Positions 42,152 to 51,482 of a DNA stretch of 64,000 nt are shown in pieces. The first letter of the stretch is position 1. The number at the start of each line of letters is the position of its first letter. The DNA lies in contig NZ_NFGZ01000008.1 of NCBI RefSeq assembly GCF_002159175.1, forward strand, positions 1 through 64,000, read 5' to 3'. The position numbers were made by a program, and so were the translations under genes. The notes beneath the pieces were generated by a model, which saw only the letters and a list, made by a program, of their open reading frames with translations, ran no database searches and was not told the origin of the DNA. Origin of the DNA: Flavonifractor sp. An92 (GTDB lineage Bacteria > Bacillota > Clostridia > Oscillospirales > Oscillospiraceae).

Positions 42152-42179
42152 TCACATGTTTTCCCGAGCACAACATAAA
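42152..42179 (-). promoter_or_regulatory. promoter of oppA
   Basis: Minus strand TTGTGC, 16 bp, TATAAT (within ATTATATCAC around 42147-42158 on the plus strand). Positions are approximate by a few bases. Confidence 0.6.
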
Positions 42180-42203
42180 AATTAAGATTTTCGTATATTT
42201 ATG

Positions 42204-42237
42204 AAAAAAGCGGATAAAGATCGCCTTTATCCGCTTT
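42204..42237 (-). terminator. terminator of the oppBCDF genes
   Basis: Stem AAGCGGATAAA around a 7 nt loop, with CGCTTTTTTCAT on the minus strand. Confidence 0.88.
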
Positions 42238-42245
42238 CCGTCGAT

Positions 42246-43268
42246 TCAGTTCTGGTCCGCGCCACACACCTGATGGCAGGCCGTCCAGTGTCCGGGGGAC
42301 ACCTCCCGCAGCGGAGGGCGCTTGCGGGCGCATTCCTCGGTGGCGTAGGGGCACCGGGGGTGGAAGGGGCAGCCCGTGGGCGGGCGCATGGGGGACGGGA
42401 TCTCCCCCTGGAGGAGGATGCGCTTCCGGCTGCGGCTGGCCCGGGGATCGGGCACCGGCACGGCGGAGAGCAAGGTCTGGGTGTAGGGGTGAAGGGGGTG
42501 GACGCTCAGCTCGTCGCTCCCCGCCAGCTCCACCAGGGAGCCCAGGTACATGACTCCGATGCGGTTGGAGATGTGCCGCACCACGCTCAGATCGTGGGCG
42601 ATAAAGAGGTAGGTGAGCCCCAGCTCCTTCTGCATATCCTCCAGCATATTCACCACCTGGGACTGGATGGACACGTCCAGGGCGGAGATGGGCTCGTCGC
42701 AGACGATGAACTCCGGGTCCACCGCCAGAGCCCGGGCGATGACCACCCGCTGCTGCTGGCCGCCGGAGAACTCGTGGGGGTAGCGACCCGCGTGTTCCGG
42801 CCGCAGGCCCACCTGCTCCAGGAGGGCCTCGATGCGCTCGGTCCGCTGGGCCCGGGTGCGGGCCAGATGGTGGATGTCGATGGCCTCGCCGATGATCTCC
42901 CCCACCGTCATCCGGGGGTCCAGGGAGGCGGCGGGGTCCTGGAAGATGATCTGCATCTTCCGCCGGTAGGGGAGCATGTCCACCGCGGTGGTCTTTCCCA
43001 GGGGCTTTCCGTCCTCCCCCAGGTCCCGGGCGAAGAGGGTGGTCCCATTATAAATGATACGCCCGCCGGTGGGCTCATAGAGCTGCAGCACCGTCCGGCC
43101 CAGGGTGGTCTTGCCACAGCCGCTCTCCCCCACCAGACCCAGGGTCTCCCCCCGGCGGATGGAGAAGGACACATCCTGCACCGCCTGGACGCCGGGGCCC
43201 TTCACTCCCTTGACGGGGAAGTATTTCCGCAGGTTCTGCACCTCCAGCAGTACATTGGCTTCACTCAT
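42246..43268 (-). CDS. oppF: oligopeptide ABC transporter ATP-binding protein
   Basis: 340 residues. Walker [16 protein letters not shown] (about 47-56), Q-loop [14 protein letters not shown], signature FSGGQQQR, Walker [15 protein letters not shown]-loop IAHDLSVV, plus the C-terminal oligo/dipeptide extension with [15 protein letters not shown] whose cysteines bind an Fe-S cluster in related proteins. Overlaps oppD by 8 bp. Confidence 0.95.
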   Translation of the reverse strand: MSEANVLLEVQNLRKYFPVKGVKGPGVQAVQDVSFSIRRGETLGLVGESGCGKTTLGRTVLQLYEPTGGRIIYNGTTLFARDLGEDGKPLGKTTAVDMLPYRRKMQIIFQDPAASLDPRMTVGEIIGEAIDIHHLARTRAQRTERIEALLEQVGLRPEHAGRYPHEFSGGQQQRVVIARALAVDPEFIVCDEPISALDVSIQSQVVNMLEDMQKELGLTYLFIAHDLSVVRHISNRIGVMYLGSLVELAGSDELSVHPLHPYTQTLLSAVPVPDPRASRSRKRILLQGEIPSPMRPPTGCPFHPRCPYATEECARKRPPLREVSPGHWTACHQVCGADQN

Positions 43269-44283
43269 GGTAGGCTCCTTCCCGCCGCGCTTGCAGCTGT
43301 TCCCGTACCCGCAGCCAGCAGGCCGCCCGGTGGCCCTCCCCCAGCGTCACGTCGGGGGGCGCCTTCTCCAGACACACCTGCATGCAGCTCTCACACCGGG
43401 GGGCGAAGGGGCACCCCGGCGGCGGGTCCAGCATGTCCACCGGCGTTCCCGGGATGGGGATGAGCCGCTCCCGGCTCCCTACATCCACCCGGGGCATGGA
43501 CCGCAGCAGCCCCAGGGTATAGGGGTGGCCGGGGCGATAGAAAATGTCCTCCACGCCCCCCTGCTCCACAATGCGCCCGGCGTACATCACTGACACATTG
43601 TCGCAGATCTCGGCCACCACTCCCAAATTGTGGGTGATGAAGAGGATGCCCATGCCGGTCTTTTGCTGGATCTCCTTCATCAGGTCCAGGATCTGGGCCT
43701 GGATGGTCACGTCCAGGGCGGTGGTGGGCTCGTCCGCGATGAGGAGCTTGGGCTTGCAGATGAGGGCCATGGCGATCATCACCCGCTGGCGCTGGCCGCC
43801 GGAGAGCTGGTGGGGGTACTGCTTCATGCGCTTCTGGGGGTTGTTGATGCCCACCAGCTCCAGCATCTCCACCGCCCGGGCGTTGGCCTCATCCCGCTTC
43901 ACGGTCCGGTCGTGGGCCCGCAGGGCCTCGGTGAGCTGGAAGCCCACGGTGTACACCGGATTGAGGCAGGTCATGGGGTTCTGGAAGATCATGGCCACCT
44001 CATTGCCCCGGAAGCGGGTCAGCTCCCCCTCGCTGAGGGAGAGCACGTCCCGCCCCTCGAAGGAGATGGATCCGCCCACCACCCGCCCGGTGGGGGGCAG
44101 CAAGCCCAGCACGGAGTAGGCCTCCACGCTCTTGCCGGAGCCGGACTCGCCCACGATACCCATGACCCCGCCCCGCTCCACGGTGTAGGAGATGCCGTTT
44201 ACCGCCCGGACCTGTCCGACGGGGGTGAAGAAGGACACCCGGAGGTCCCGCACCTCCAGCAGTGCTCGTTGATGTTCCGCCAT
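43261..44283 (-). CDS. oppD: oligopeptide ABC transporter ATP-binding protein
   Basis: 340 residues, second ATPase of the complex. Walker [17 protein letters not shown]-loop [13 protein letters not shown], signature LSGGQRQR, Walker [16 protein letters not shown]-loop ITHNLGVV and the C-terminal [15 protein letters not shown] cluster motif. Follows oppC after 12 bp. Confidence 0.95.
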   Translation of the reverse strand: MAEHQRALLEVRDLRVSFFTPVGQVRAVNGISYTVERGGVMGIVGESGSGKSVEAYSVLGLLPPTGRVVGGSISFEGRDVLSLSEGELTRFRGNEVAMIFQNPMTCLNPVYTVGFQLTEALRAHDRTVKRDEANARAVEMLELVGINNPQKRMKQYPHQLSGGQRQRVMIAMALICKPKLLIADEPTTALDVTIQAQILDLMKEIQQKTGMGILFITHNLGVVAEICDNVSVMYAGRIVEQGGVEDIFYRPGHPYTLGLLRSMPRVDVGSRERLIPIPGTPVDMLDPPPGCPFAPRCESCMQVCLEKAPPDVTLGEGHRAACWLRVREQLQARREGAYHE

Positions 44284-44295
44284 AGCGGCCTCCTC

Positions 44296-45315
44296 TCAAA
44301 TAGCGGTCCTGGGGTCCAGCGCATCCCGCAGCCGGTCCCCCAGCACCTGGAAAGACAAAATCAGAAGCCCCAGCACCGCCGTGGGAAAGATCAGGCGGTA
44401 GGGGTAGGTATAAAGTGCGCCCAGCGCCTCCTGGATGAGGGCGCCCAGGCTGGTCATGGGGGCAGTGACGCCCACCCCCAGAAAAGACAGGAAGGACTCC
44501 AGGAAGATGGCCGTGGGGATCTGAAGGCAGACCGTGACGGCGATCTGTCCGGCGCAGTTGGGCAGCAGATGGCGCAGCACGATGCGCCGCCCCGAGGCGC
44601 CCAGGGCCCGGGCGGCGGTGACGTACTCCGTCTCCTTGAGCCGCAGCACTTCGCCCCGCACCACCCGGCTCAAACTCACCCAGTAGAGCCCGGCAAAGGT
44701 GAGGAGCATGGCGCACAGGTTGGGCCCCACCCGCAGGAGGGCCCGGGCCAGCTCCGACTCCGGATGTGCCTGGGCGAAGCTCTGAAAGAGGTCCCCCAGG
44801 GCGGTGGAGGCCAGCAGGATGACCAGCACCTCCGGCACCGAGGCCACCACCTCGGCCACGCGCTGCAATACCAGGTCGGTCTTGCCGCCCCGCCAGCCCG
44901 ACACCGCGCCGTAGGTTGTGCCCACCGTCAGCACCAGCGCCCCCGCGGCCAGAGCCACGCACAGGGACACCCGGGTGCCCGCCATCAGCCGGGCCAGGGC
45001 GTCCCGGCCGAAGCGGTCGGTGCCCAGCAGGTGGGGAAAGACGAACTCCCCCGCCGCCCGGAGGGCCTCCTCCTCCGCCCCAAAGCCCAGGGGCGGCAGG
45101 TTTTCCGCCCCCCGGAGGAACGCATCATATCCGTAGGGCACCACCAGGGGCCCCAGAAAGGCAAAGAGGAAGAGGGCCGCCAGCAGCCCCAGGGCCAACC
45201 GGGCGGACTTGTCCCGCCGCAGCCGCCGCCAGGGCCCGTCCGGGGCGGTCCGAAGGGTCTGGGCCGCGCCCCGCCCCTCCGGCGGCACGGGGGTGAAATC
45301 AAAGGGCTCCGCCAT
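44296..45315 (-). CDS. oppC: oligopeptide ABC transporter permease
   Basis: 339 residues. N-terminal membrane segment (about 40-60, GLLAALFLFAFLGPLVV), periplasmic loop with HLLGTDRFGRDALARLM, then five helices and the EAA loop AARALGASGRRIVLRHLLPN, typical of DppC/OppC. ATG 45315 lies inside the end of oppB, giving a 17 bp overlap. Confidence 0.94.
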   Translation of the reverse strand: MAEPFDFTPVPPEGRGAAQTLRTAPDGPWRRLRRDKSARLALGLLAALFLFAFLGPLVVPYGYDAFLRGAENLPPLGFGAEEEALRAAGEFVFPHLLGTDRFGRDALARLMAGTRVSLCVALAAGALVLTVGTTYGAVSGWRGGKTDLVLQRVAEVVASVPEVLVILLASTALGDLFQSFAQAHPESELARALLRVGPNLCAMLLTFAGLYWVSLSRVVRGEVLRLKETEYVTAARALGASGRRIVLRHLLPNCAGQIAVTVCLQIPTAIFLESFLSFLGVGVTAPMTSLGALIQEALGALYTYPYRLIFPTAVLGLLILSFQVLGDRLRDALDPRTAI

Positions 45316-46252
45316 GGGCCTGTCCCTCCTCTCCCAGCCGGACCCGTGGGTCGGCAGCGCGGCTGAGCAGGTCCCCCGCCAGGTTGCACCCGATGACCAG
45401 CGCCGCCAGAAAGACGGTGACGCCGGTGATGACCGGGTAGTCCCGGCTCTCCACCGCCCGCACCAGCACTGAGCCCAGCCCGGGGATGGAAAAGACCTGC
45501 TCCACCACAAAGCTCCCGCACAGGGCGAAGGCCAGCATGGGTGCCAGCAGCGCCAGCAGCGGCGGCAGGGCGCAGCGCAGGGCATGTCCGAACACCAGAC
45601 GGCGGCGGGAGAGCCCCCGGGCCCGGGCCGAGCGGAGAAAATCGGTCTGGAGGTTCTCCAGCACTGCGGCCCGGGTCTGCCGGGCCAGGGTACACATGGG
45701 GTAGAGCCCCAGGGCAAAGCAGGGCAGCACATAGCTTTTGGCGCTGCCGTCGAAGGCGGCGGGGAACACCTTCAGTATGCCCCCGCACAGGGCGCACAGC
45801 AGCAGGGCAGCCACGGCGAAGCTGGGCAGGCACCCGCCCAGGGCGCACACCGCCCGGAACCCTTTATCGAAGGCCCGCCCCCGGCGGCAGGCGGCCAGGC
45901 ACCCCAGGGGCACCCCCGCCAGCACCGCCCAGCCCAGGGCGAAAAGCCCCAGCCGGGCGGAGACGGGGAAGGACTCGGCGATGAGGGTATTCACCGCCGT
46001 ACCCTGCCGCAGCTTGAGGGACACCCCCAGGTCCAGGTGCAGAAGGTCCCACAGATAGCTCCCCACCTGGGCCGGGAGGGGCCGGTCCAGCCCGTAGCGG
46101 GCGTCCAGCACCGCCTCCCGCTGCCCGGAGTTGTGCTTCACATCCAGCCAGGGGTCCCCCGGCGCGGAGCGGGTGAGGACCACGGCCAGACAGGCCACCG
46201 CCAGCAGGGCGAGGACCGCCGTCCCCAGGCGCTGGGCGATGTATCGGACCAT
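45299..46252 (-). CDS. oppB: oligopeptide ABC transporter permease
   Basis: 317 residues with six helices; the N-terminal MVRYIAQRLGTAVLALLAV, GDPW, and EAA-type loop FLRSARARGLSRRRLVFGHAL mark the DppB/OppB family. First gene of the oppBCDF unit, with GGGAGGGG before the ATG and a SigA-type promoter upstream. Confidence 0.94.
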   Translation of the reverse strand: MVRYIAQRLGTAVLALLAVACLAVVLTRSAPGDPWLDVKHNSGQREAVLDARYGLDRPLPAQVGSYLWDLLHLDLGVSLKLRQGTAVNTLIAESFPVSARLGLFALGWAVLAGVPLGCLAACRRGRAFDKGFRAVCALGGCLPSFAVAALLLCALCGGILKVFPAAFDGSAKSYVLPCFALGLYPMCTLARQTRAAVLENLQTDFLRSARARGLSRRRLVFGHALRCALPPLLALLAPMLAFALCGSFVVEQVFSIPGLGSVLVRAVESRDYPVITGVTVFLAALVIGCNLAGDLLSRAADPRVRLGEEGQAHGGAL

Positions 46253-46300
46253 GGCATTCCCCTCCCCCTCCGCCCAGGGGCGGTGTATGTAGTCGCCCCT

Positions 46301-46329
46301 ATCCTACCATGTTCCCTCCGGATTGGCAA
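46301..46329 (-). promoter_or_regulatory. promoter of oppBCDF
   Basis: Minus strand TTGCCA (46329-46324), 17 bp, TAGGAT (46306-46301), overlapping the 3' side of the dpaB gene end. Confidence 0.6.
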
Positions 46330-46339
46330 GAAATTCGCC

Positions 46340-46924
46340 CTAACGGCCCACCAGCACCGGCTGGAGCTGCTGCCCGGCCAGGGCGGCCGCCACGGCCTCG
46401 GGAACTTTGGAGAAGTCGGCCACCAGGGAGGTGGGCTTCCCCACCGGGTCGTCCTGGCCGAAGGGGACAAAATAGATGTTGCGCTTATCCAGCAGGGCCC
46501 CGATGTTCTTGGCCGAGGCGGAGAGGCCGTCGTTGGTGGCTAGAGCGATGACCACCGGGCGGCCGTTGCGCAGGTGGGCCTTGGCGGCCATGGTCACCGA
46601 GGAGTCGGTGGCCCCCGCCGCCAGTTTGGCCAGGGTGTTGCCCGTACAGGGGCAGATGACCAGCACATCCAGCAGCTTCTTGGGGCCGATGGGCTCCGCC
46701 TTCTCCACCGTGTCGATGACCCGGCGGTCACAGATACGCTCCACCTCCCGCATCAGGTCGTGGGCGGTGCCGAAGCGGGTGTCGGTGGCCGCGCACCGCT
46801 CGGAGACGATGGGCACCACCGTCTCATACCGGGCCTTCACCTGCTCCAGGGCCTCCACGGCTCTGGCGTGGGTGCAGAAGGACCCGCAGAATGCAAATCC
46901 AACGCGCTGTTGTTCCATGCTCAC
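46340..46924 (-). CDS. dpaB: dipicolinate synthase subunit B
   Basis: With DpaA makes dipicolinic acid in the mother cell for export into the spore. 194-residue flavoprotein-fold subunit (SpoVFB): GFAFCGSFCTHARAVEALE at the start, DVLVICPCTGNTLAKLAAG and RPVVIALATNDGLS. Its ATG overlaps the dpaA stop (ATGA). The presence of both subunits and of spoVAC supports a spore-forming host. Confidence 0.95.
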   Translation of the reverse strand: MSMEQQRVGFAFCGSFCTHARAVEALEQVKARYETVVPIVSERCAATDTRFGTAHDLMREVERICDRRVIDTVEKAEPIGPKKLLDVLVICPCTGNTLAKLAAGATDSSVTMAAKAHLRNGRPVVIALATNDGLSASAKNIGALLDKRNIYFVPFGQDDPVGKPTSLVADFSKVPEAVAAALAGQQLQPVLVGR

Positions 46925-47796
46925 ACTCCCAATTCATTGAGGATATTGTAGATGGTGCTCCGGATGCTCTTTCCGGCGGTCACCGGGGCCACCTTGCCGG
47001 GCAGGGACAGGGCCCACACCGCCTGCACGCCCAGACGGCGGGCCGCCGCCAGGTCCACCCCGCCGGGCTTGGAGGCCAGGTCGATGACCAGACACCCGGG
47101 TTTGAGCTCGGCGAGGGCCTCCGCCCCCAGCAGGCGGCTGGGGACCGTGTTGACGATGAGGTCAAAGGCACACAGCCAGCCCCGCAGCTCGCCGCTGTGC
47201 TCGGCGTGAAAGCCCCGCTCCTCGATCCAGGCCAGGTCCGACCACTTCCGGGCGGCCACGCTGACCCGGGCCCCCAGGGCGGAAAGGCGGGGCGCCAGCG
47301 CCCGCCCCAGCCGTCCGTAGCCCAGGACCAGGGCGCGGCAGCCGTGAAGGGTGATGGGCAGCTCCTCCAGCGCGATCTGGATGGCCCCCTCAGCGGTGGG
47401 CACCGCGTTGGCCACCGCCAGCTCCTCCCGGGCGAAGTAGTCCCGCAGCACCAGCTCCCGGCGCTGGATGGCCGCCCGGGCCGCCTCCTCCACCCGCCCG
47501 GCGCACAGGATCTGGCCCGGCCGGGCGGCGGCCAGCACCTCCTCCAGCGCCACCGGGCGCTTAGCCATGGGGGCGTTCACCGTCCCCCCCTCGCCCTGCA
47601 TGGGGAGGGGCAGCACGATGCAGTCGGCCAGATCCAGGCCGCTCAGACCCTCTGCCGCCAGGGCCTCCCCTGTCAGGTCCCCCGCCCCCTCCAGGGCATA
47701 GGTATGTACCGTGTGGCCGTCGGCGGCCAGCAGCCCGGCCAGGCAGGCCTGCCGCTGATCGCCCCCCACGACCCAAAAATCCAGCTCATGTCTCAT
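46921..47796 (-). CDS. dpaA: dipicolinate synthase subunit A
   Basis: NAD(P)-dependent subunit (SpoVFA) of dipicolinate synthase. 291 residues: an N-terminal FWVVGGDQRQACLAGLLA nucleotide-like fold and a second Rossmann domain with ALVLGYGRLGRALAPRLSAL (about 151-170), ending in the conserved GKVAPVTAGKSI. ATG 47796 has GGAGGAG 6 nt upstream. Presumably under a mother-cell sigma factor; no clear SigK or SigE site was seen. Confidence 0.95.
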   Translation of the reverse strand: MRHELDFWVVGGDQRQACLAGLLAADGHTVHTYALEGAGDLTGEALAAEGLSGLDLADCIVLPLPMQGEGGTVNAPMAKRPVALEEVLAAARPGQILCAGRVEEAARAAIQRRELVLRDYFAREELAVANAVPTAEGAIQIALEELPITLHGCRALVLGYGRLGRALAPRLSALGARVSVAARKWSDLAWIEERGFHAEHSGELRGWLCAFDLIVNTVPSRLLGAEALAELKPGCLVIDLASKPGGVDLAAARRLGVQAVWALSLPGKVAPVTAGKSIRSTIYNILNELGV

Positions 47797-47904
47797 GGCG
47801 CACTCCTCCGTTCTCGCCGGCTGTACCATCCTATTCCGCCGGGGCACGGGGGTGACAATGGGTCCCAAAACCGGACCGTTTACCTGATTTCTGCCCCTTT
47901 CCTC

Positions 47905-47933
47905 TTGTGAGTTTGGGCGCGGGGCATTATAAT
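47905..47933 (+). promoter_or_regulatory. promoter of the TIGR04255-pncB operon
   Basis: TTGTGA (47905-47910), 17 bp, TATAAT (47928-47933). Drives four genes that follow with gaps of 7 to 30 bp. Confidence 0.78.
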
Positions 47934-47977
47934 AGGTAAGAATATATGCACTTTATTGCAGAAGGAAGGTAAAACCA

Positions 47978-48766
47978 ATGCTCTTTGCACAATTCGACCG
48001 CTGTCGCTATGCCCGCGCTCCTCTGGTGGAGGTCATCTGCCAGCTTCGTTTCCCCACCATCCTGTCCATCGGGACCCAGGAGCCGGCCCAGTTCCAGGAG
48101 CTGATCCGCCACGACTTCCCCCGCTACGCCGCCAAGCAGGAGCAGCTGCCTCCCAAGGTGGTGCCCGGCCCCAAGCCCACCGTGCAGCCCCAGCCCCCCA
48201 TCACCAACTACCACTTCATCTCGGAGGACGGGCGCTGGAAGCTGAACCTGACCCAGAACTTCATCTCCCTGTCCACCGTGGCCTATCCCCAGTGGGAGGA
48301 GTTCGCCCGCCGGCTGGACAAGCCTCTGGCCTCCTTCATCGACCTCTATAAGCCCGACTTCTTCGACCGCATCGGCCTGCGGTATATCAACGCCGTCTCC
48401 CGCCAGCGCCTGGGTCTCACCGACCTGCTGTGGGACGACCTCATCCAGACCCCCTACCTTGGTATCCTGGGTGAGCCCGACGTGGACGAGACCGAAGTGG
48501 GCAAGTGCAGCATCGATATCGAGAGCAAGCTGGCCGGTGACTGCCGCCTGAAGGTCCACGCCGGCCCCGGCCTGCTGAGCGCCGCCGGCAAGAAGGACCC
48601 GGAGCCCAAGTTCATCCTGGATCAGGACCTGTCCTCCTCCGGCAAGATCACCGCCGAGCAGATCCCCGCCAAGCTGGACCGGCTCCACCAGTACGCCGAC
48701 GGTCTCTTCCAGGCCGCCATCACCGACGAGCTGCGCCAGGCCATGGGCCCCCTGCCTCTGGACTGA
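47978..48766 (+). CDS. TIGR04255 family protein, function unknown
   Basis: 262-residue soluble protein: YARAPLVEVICQLRFPTI near the start is the usual opening of TIGR04255 proteins, with NYHFISEDGRWKLNLTQNFI and GLRYINAVSRQRLG later. The family is scattered among bacteria and has no established function. Here it is the first gene of a unit with an acetyltransferase, nicotinamidase and PncB, so a link to NAD metabolism is possible. No membrane segment or signal peptide. AAGGTAA-type ribosome site before ATG. Confidence 0.8.
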   Translation: MLFAQFDRCRYARAPLVEVICQLRFPTILSIGTQEPAQFQELIRHDFPRYAAKQEQLPPKVVPGPKPTVQPQPPITNYHFISEDGRWKLNLTQNFISLSTVAYPQWEEFARRLDKPLASFIDLYKPDFFDRIGLRYINAVSRQRLGLTDLLWDDLIQTPYLGILGEPDVDETEVGKCSIDIESKLAGDCRLKVHAGPGLLSAAGKKDPEPKFILDQDLSSSGKITAEQIPAKLDRLHQYADGLFQAAITDELRQAMGPLPLD

Positions 48767-48781
48767 GAAGGAGGGGTTGGC

Positions 48782-49291
48782 ATGACCACGGTCCGCGCCG
48801 CCGTCCCCGCCGATCTGGAGCCCCTGTGGGCCCTGGTGGAGCGGGCGGTGTCCCACATGAACGCCATCGGCAACCCCCAGTGGGGGGCGGACTACCCCAC
48901 CCGGGCCCACTATGAGCGGGACCTGGAAGCCGGGGAGTTCTATGTGGCGGTCAATGAAGAGGGCCGGGTACTGGGCTGCGCCTGCATCAACGGGGACGAG
49001 TCCCCCGAGTACGCCGAGGTGGCCTGGGCCTACACCGGGCCTGTGCTGTCGGTCCACCGTCTGGCGGTGGACCCGGCCGTCCAGCGGCAGGGCGTGGCCA
49101 CCGCCCTCATCGCCCACGCCGAGGGCCTGGCCCGCAGCCGGGGCGTGAAGGCCCTCCATGTGGACACCTACGCCAAAAATGACCGGATGCAGGCCCTCTT
49201 CCGCAAGCGGGGCTACGTCCAGCGGGGGGACATCTCCCTCCACGGCCGTCCGCTCCGCTATCCCTGCTTTGAAAAGCTGCTCATGGAGTGA
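48782..49291 (+). CDS. GNAT family N-acetyltransferase
   Basis: 169 residues with the GNAT core: RAAVPADLEPLWALVERA at the start, VLSVHRLAVDPAVQRQGVAT (acetyl-CoA pyrophosphate loop, R/QxxGxA-like QRQGVA at about 103-108) and a C-terminal FRKRGYVQRGD. Acts on an unknown amine. 15 bp after the TIGR04255 gene; the nicotinamidase start follows its stop by 7 bp. Confidence 0.88.
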   Translation: MTTVRAAVPADLEPLWALVERAVSHMNAIGNPQWGADYPTRAHYERDLEAGEFYVAVNEEGRVLGCACINGDESPEYAEVAWAYTGPVLSVHRLAVDPAVQRQGVATALIAHAEGLARSRGVKALHVDTYAKNDRMQALFRKRGYVQRGDISLHGRPLRYPCFEKLLME

Positions 49292-49298
49292 TTTTTTC

Positions 49299-49826
49299 AT
49301 GAAAAAATTACTGATCGTTGTGGATTATCAGGTGGACTTTGTGGACGGCGCCCTGGGCTTTGCCGGGGCGGAGCGTCTGGACGGGCCCATCGCGGCCAAG
49401 ATCGCCGAGTACCGCGCCGCCGGGAACGACGTGGTGTTCACCTACGACACCCACGGCGCCAACTACGCCGCCACCCAGGAGGGGCGCAAGCTCCCCGTGG
49501 CCCACTGCATCGCGGGCAGCGCCGGGTGGGAGCTCTACGGGGAGACCGGCAAGGTTGCCTCCCCCGACGACCTGCGCTTCCGCAAGCCCACCTTCCCCTC
49601 CCTGGAGCTGGCCGAGTGGCTGAAGGGCCGCGCCTACCAGCAGGTGGAGCTGTGCGGCCTGGTGTCCCACATCTGCGTCCTGTCCAACGCCGTGATGGTG
49701 AAGGCCGCCCTCCCCGAGACGGAGATCGTGGTGGACGCCGCCCTCACCGCCAGCTATGACCCCGTCCTCCACGAAAAGGCCCTGGACGTGCTGGAGGGCC
49801 TTCAAATCACCGTGCTCCACCGCTGA
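49299..49826 (+). CDS. pncA: nicotinamidase-like cysteine hydrolase
   Basis: Probably hydrolyses nicotinamide to nicotinate. 175-residue isochorismatase-fold enzyme with the catalytic triad Asp9 (IVVDYQVDF), Lys96 (RFRKPTF) and Cys126 (GLVSHICVLSN, preceded by the usual cis-peptide region), and His53 in DTHG as a likely metal ligand. PncB follows 30 bp later, which favours nicotinamidase over other isochorismatase-like activities. The start lacks a strong Shine-Dalgarno; coupling to the gene before is likely. Confidence 0.85.
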   Translation: MKKLLIVVDYQVDFVDGALGFAGAERLDGPIAAKIAEYRAAGNDVVFTYDTHGANYAATQEGRKLPVAHCIAGSAGWELYGETGKVASPDDLRFRKPTFPSLELAEWLKGRAYQQVELCGLVSHICVLSNAVMVKAALPETEIVVDAALTASYDPVLHEKALDVLEGLQITVLHR

Positions 49827-49856
49827 GGCGGCGGAAAGGAAATCGAGGTTTTCCGT

Positions 49857-51305
49857 ATGAAACAGCATATGAACTACACCATGCTCTGCGACTTCTATGA
49901 GCTGACCATGGCCAACGGCTACTTCCAGACCGGCATGGCCGATCAGATCTGCTACTTTGACGTGTTCTTCCGCAATGTGCCCGACGGAGGCGGCTTCGCC
50001 ATCGCCGCGGGCCTGGAGCAGATCATCGACTATATCAACGACCTGCGCTTTGACGAGGAGGACATTGAATACCTGCGCGGGAAGGGCGGCTTCTCCGAGG
50101 CGTTCCTGGAGTATCTGCGCACCTTCCGCTTCACCGGGGACATCTGGGCCGTGCCGGAGGGCACCCCCATCTTCCCCCGGGAGCCCATCCTCACCGTCCG
50201 GGCCCCCGCCATCCAGGCCCAGTTCATCGAGACCTATCTCCTGCTGTGCCTGAATCACCAGTCCCTCATCGCCACCAAGTCCAACCGCATCGTCCGGGCT
50301 GCCTCCGGCCGTCCGGTCAGCGAGTTCGGCTCCCGCCGGGCCCAGGGGTCCGACGGCGCCCTGCTGGGCGCCCGGGCGTCCTATATCGCCGGGTGCGCCG
50401 GCACCGCCTGCACCCTGGCCGATGAGCTCTACGGCTCCCCCGCCGGCGGCACCATGGCCCACTCCTGGGTGCAGATGTTCCCCGACGAGTACACCGCCTT
50501 CAAGACCTACTGTGAGCTCTACCCCCACTCGGCCACCCTGCTGGTGGACACCTACAATGTGCTGAAGTCCGGCGTGCCCAACGCCATCAAGGCCTTTAAA
50601 GAAGTCCTCCTGCCCCAGGGCATCACCAACTGCGCCATCCGCCTGGACTCCGGCGACCTCACCTACCTGTCCAAAAAGGCCCGGGCCATGCTGGACGCGG
50701 CGGGCCTCACCCAGTGCAAGATCGTGGCCTCCAACGCCCTGGACGAGTATATCATCCGGGACCTCCTCCTCCAGGGAGCGGCCATCGACTCCTTCGGCGT
50801 GGGCGAGCGGCTCATCACCTCCAAGAGCGAGCCGGTGTTCGGCGGCGTGTACAAGCTGGCCGCCATCGAGGACAAGGATGGCAACATCATCCCCAAGATC
50901 AAGATCAGCGCCAACCCCGACAAGATCACCAACCCCCACTTCAAGAAGGTCTACCGCCTCTTCGACAACGAGTCCGGAAAGGCCTTTGCCGACCTCATCA
51001 CCCTCTGGAACGAGAGCGTGGACGAGAGCGCCCCGCTGGAGCTCTTCGACCCCGACGCCACCTGGAAGCGCAGCACCGTCACCGACTTCACCGCCAAGGA
51101 GCTGCTGGTGCCCATCTTCCAGAACGGCAAGCAGGTGTATACCTCCCCCTCCATCACCGAGATGCGCTCCTACTGCGCCTCCCAGGTGGAGCTGCTGTGG
51201 GACGAGGTCAAGCGCTTCGAGAACCCCCACACCTACTATGTGGACCTGAGCCAGACCCTGTGGGACATCAAACAGGACCTGCTCAAACAGCGGGGCGGCC
51301 GCTGA
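49857..51305 (+). CDS. pncB: nicotinate phosphoribosyltransferase
   Basis: Converts nicotinate and PRPP to nicotinate mononucleotide for NAD salvage. 482 residues: MLCDFYELTMANGYFQTG near the start, EFGSRRAQGSDGALLGARA (substrate and phosphate-binding), AHSWVQMFPDEY with the autophosphorylated His region, and DSFGVGERLITSKSEP. Works with the nicotinamidase encoded just before. Followed by a strong terminator. Confidence 0.96.
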   Translation: MKQHMNYTMLCDFYELTMANGYFQTGMADQICYFDVFFRNVPDGGGFAIAAGLEQIIDYINDLRFDEEDIEYLRGKGGFSEAFLEYLRTFRFTGDIWAVPEGTPIFPREPILTVRAPAIQAQFIETYLLLCLNHQSLIATKSNRIVRAASGRPVSEFGSRRAQGSDGALLGARASYIAGCAGTACTLADELYGSPAGGTMAHSWVQMFPDEYTAFKTYCELYPHSATLLVDTYNVLKSGVPNAIKAFKEVLLPQGITNCAIRLDSGDLTYLSKKARAMLDAAGLTQCKIVASNALDEYIIRDLLLQGAAIDSFGVGERLITSKSEPVFGGVYKLAAIEDKDGNIIPKIKISANPDKITNPHFKKVYRLFDNESGKAFADLITLWNESVDESAPLELFDPDATWKRSTVTDFTAKELLVPIFQNGKQVYTSPSITEMRSYCASQVELLWDEVKRFENPHTYYVDLSQTLWDIKQDLLKQRGGR

Positions 51306-51317
51306 TCCGCCTCCACG

Positions 51318-51353
51318 CCCGCCGCGGTTTTTGTGCCGCGGCGGGTCTTTTTT
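51318..51353 (+). terminator. terminator of the pncB operon
   Basis: 10 bp stem CCCGCCGCGG, 8 nt loop, complementary arm and TCTTTTTT. Confidence 0.92.
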
Positions 51354-51482
51354 CTCCGCTTCTACCGGCAGCTCCGGTACTAGTTAAAGAAATTTTAATG
51401 CTTTTTGCCGTTCCTTTTACGGCAATGCTGTGATAAAATGAGACTAACCGTGTGTGAACGAACCAATGCAGAGGTGTCAAAC

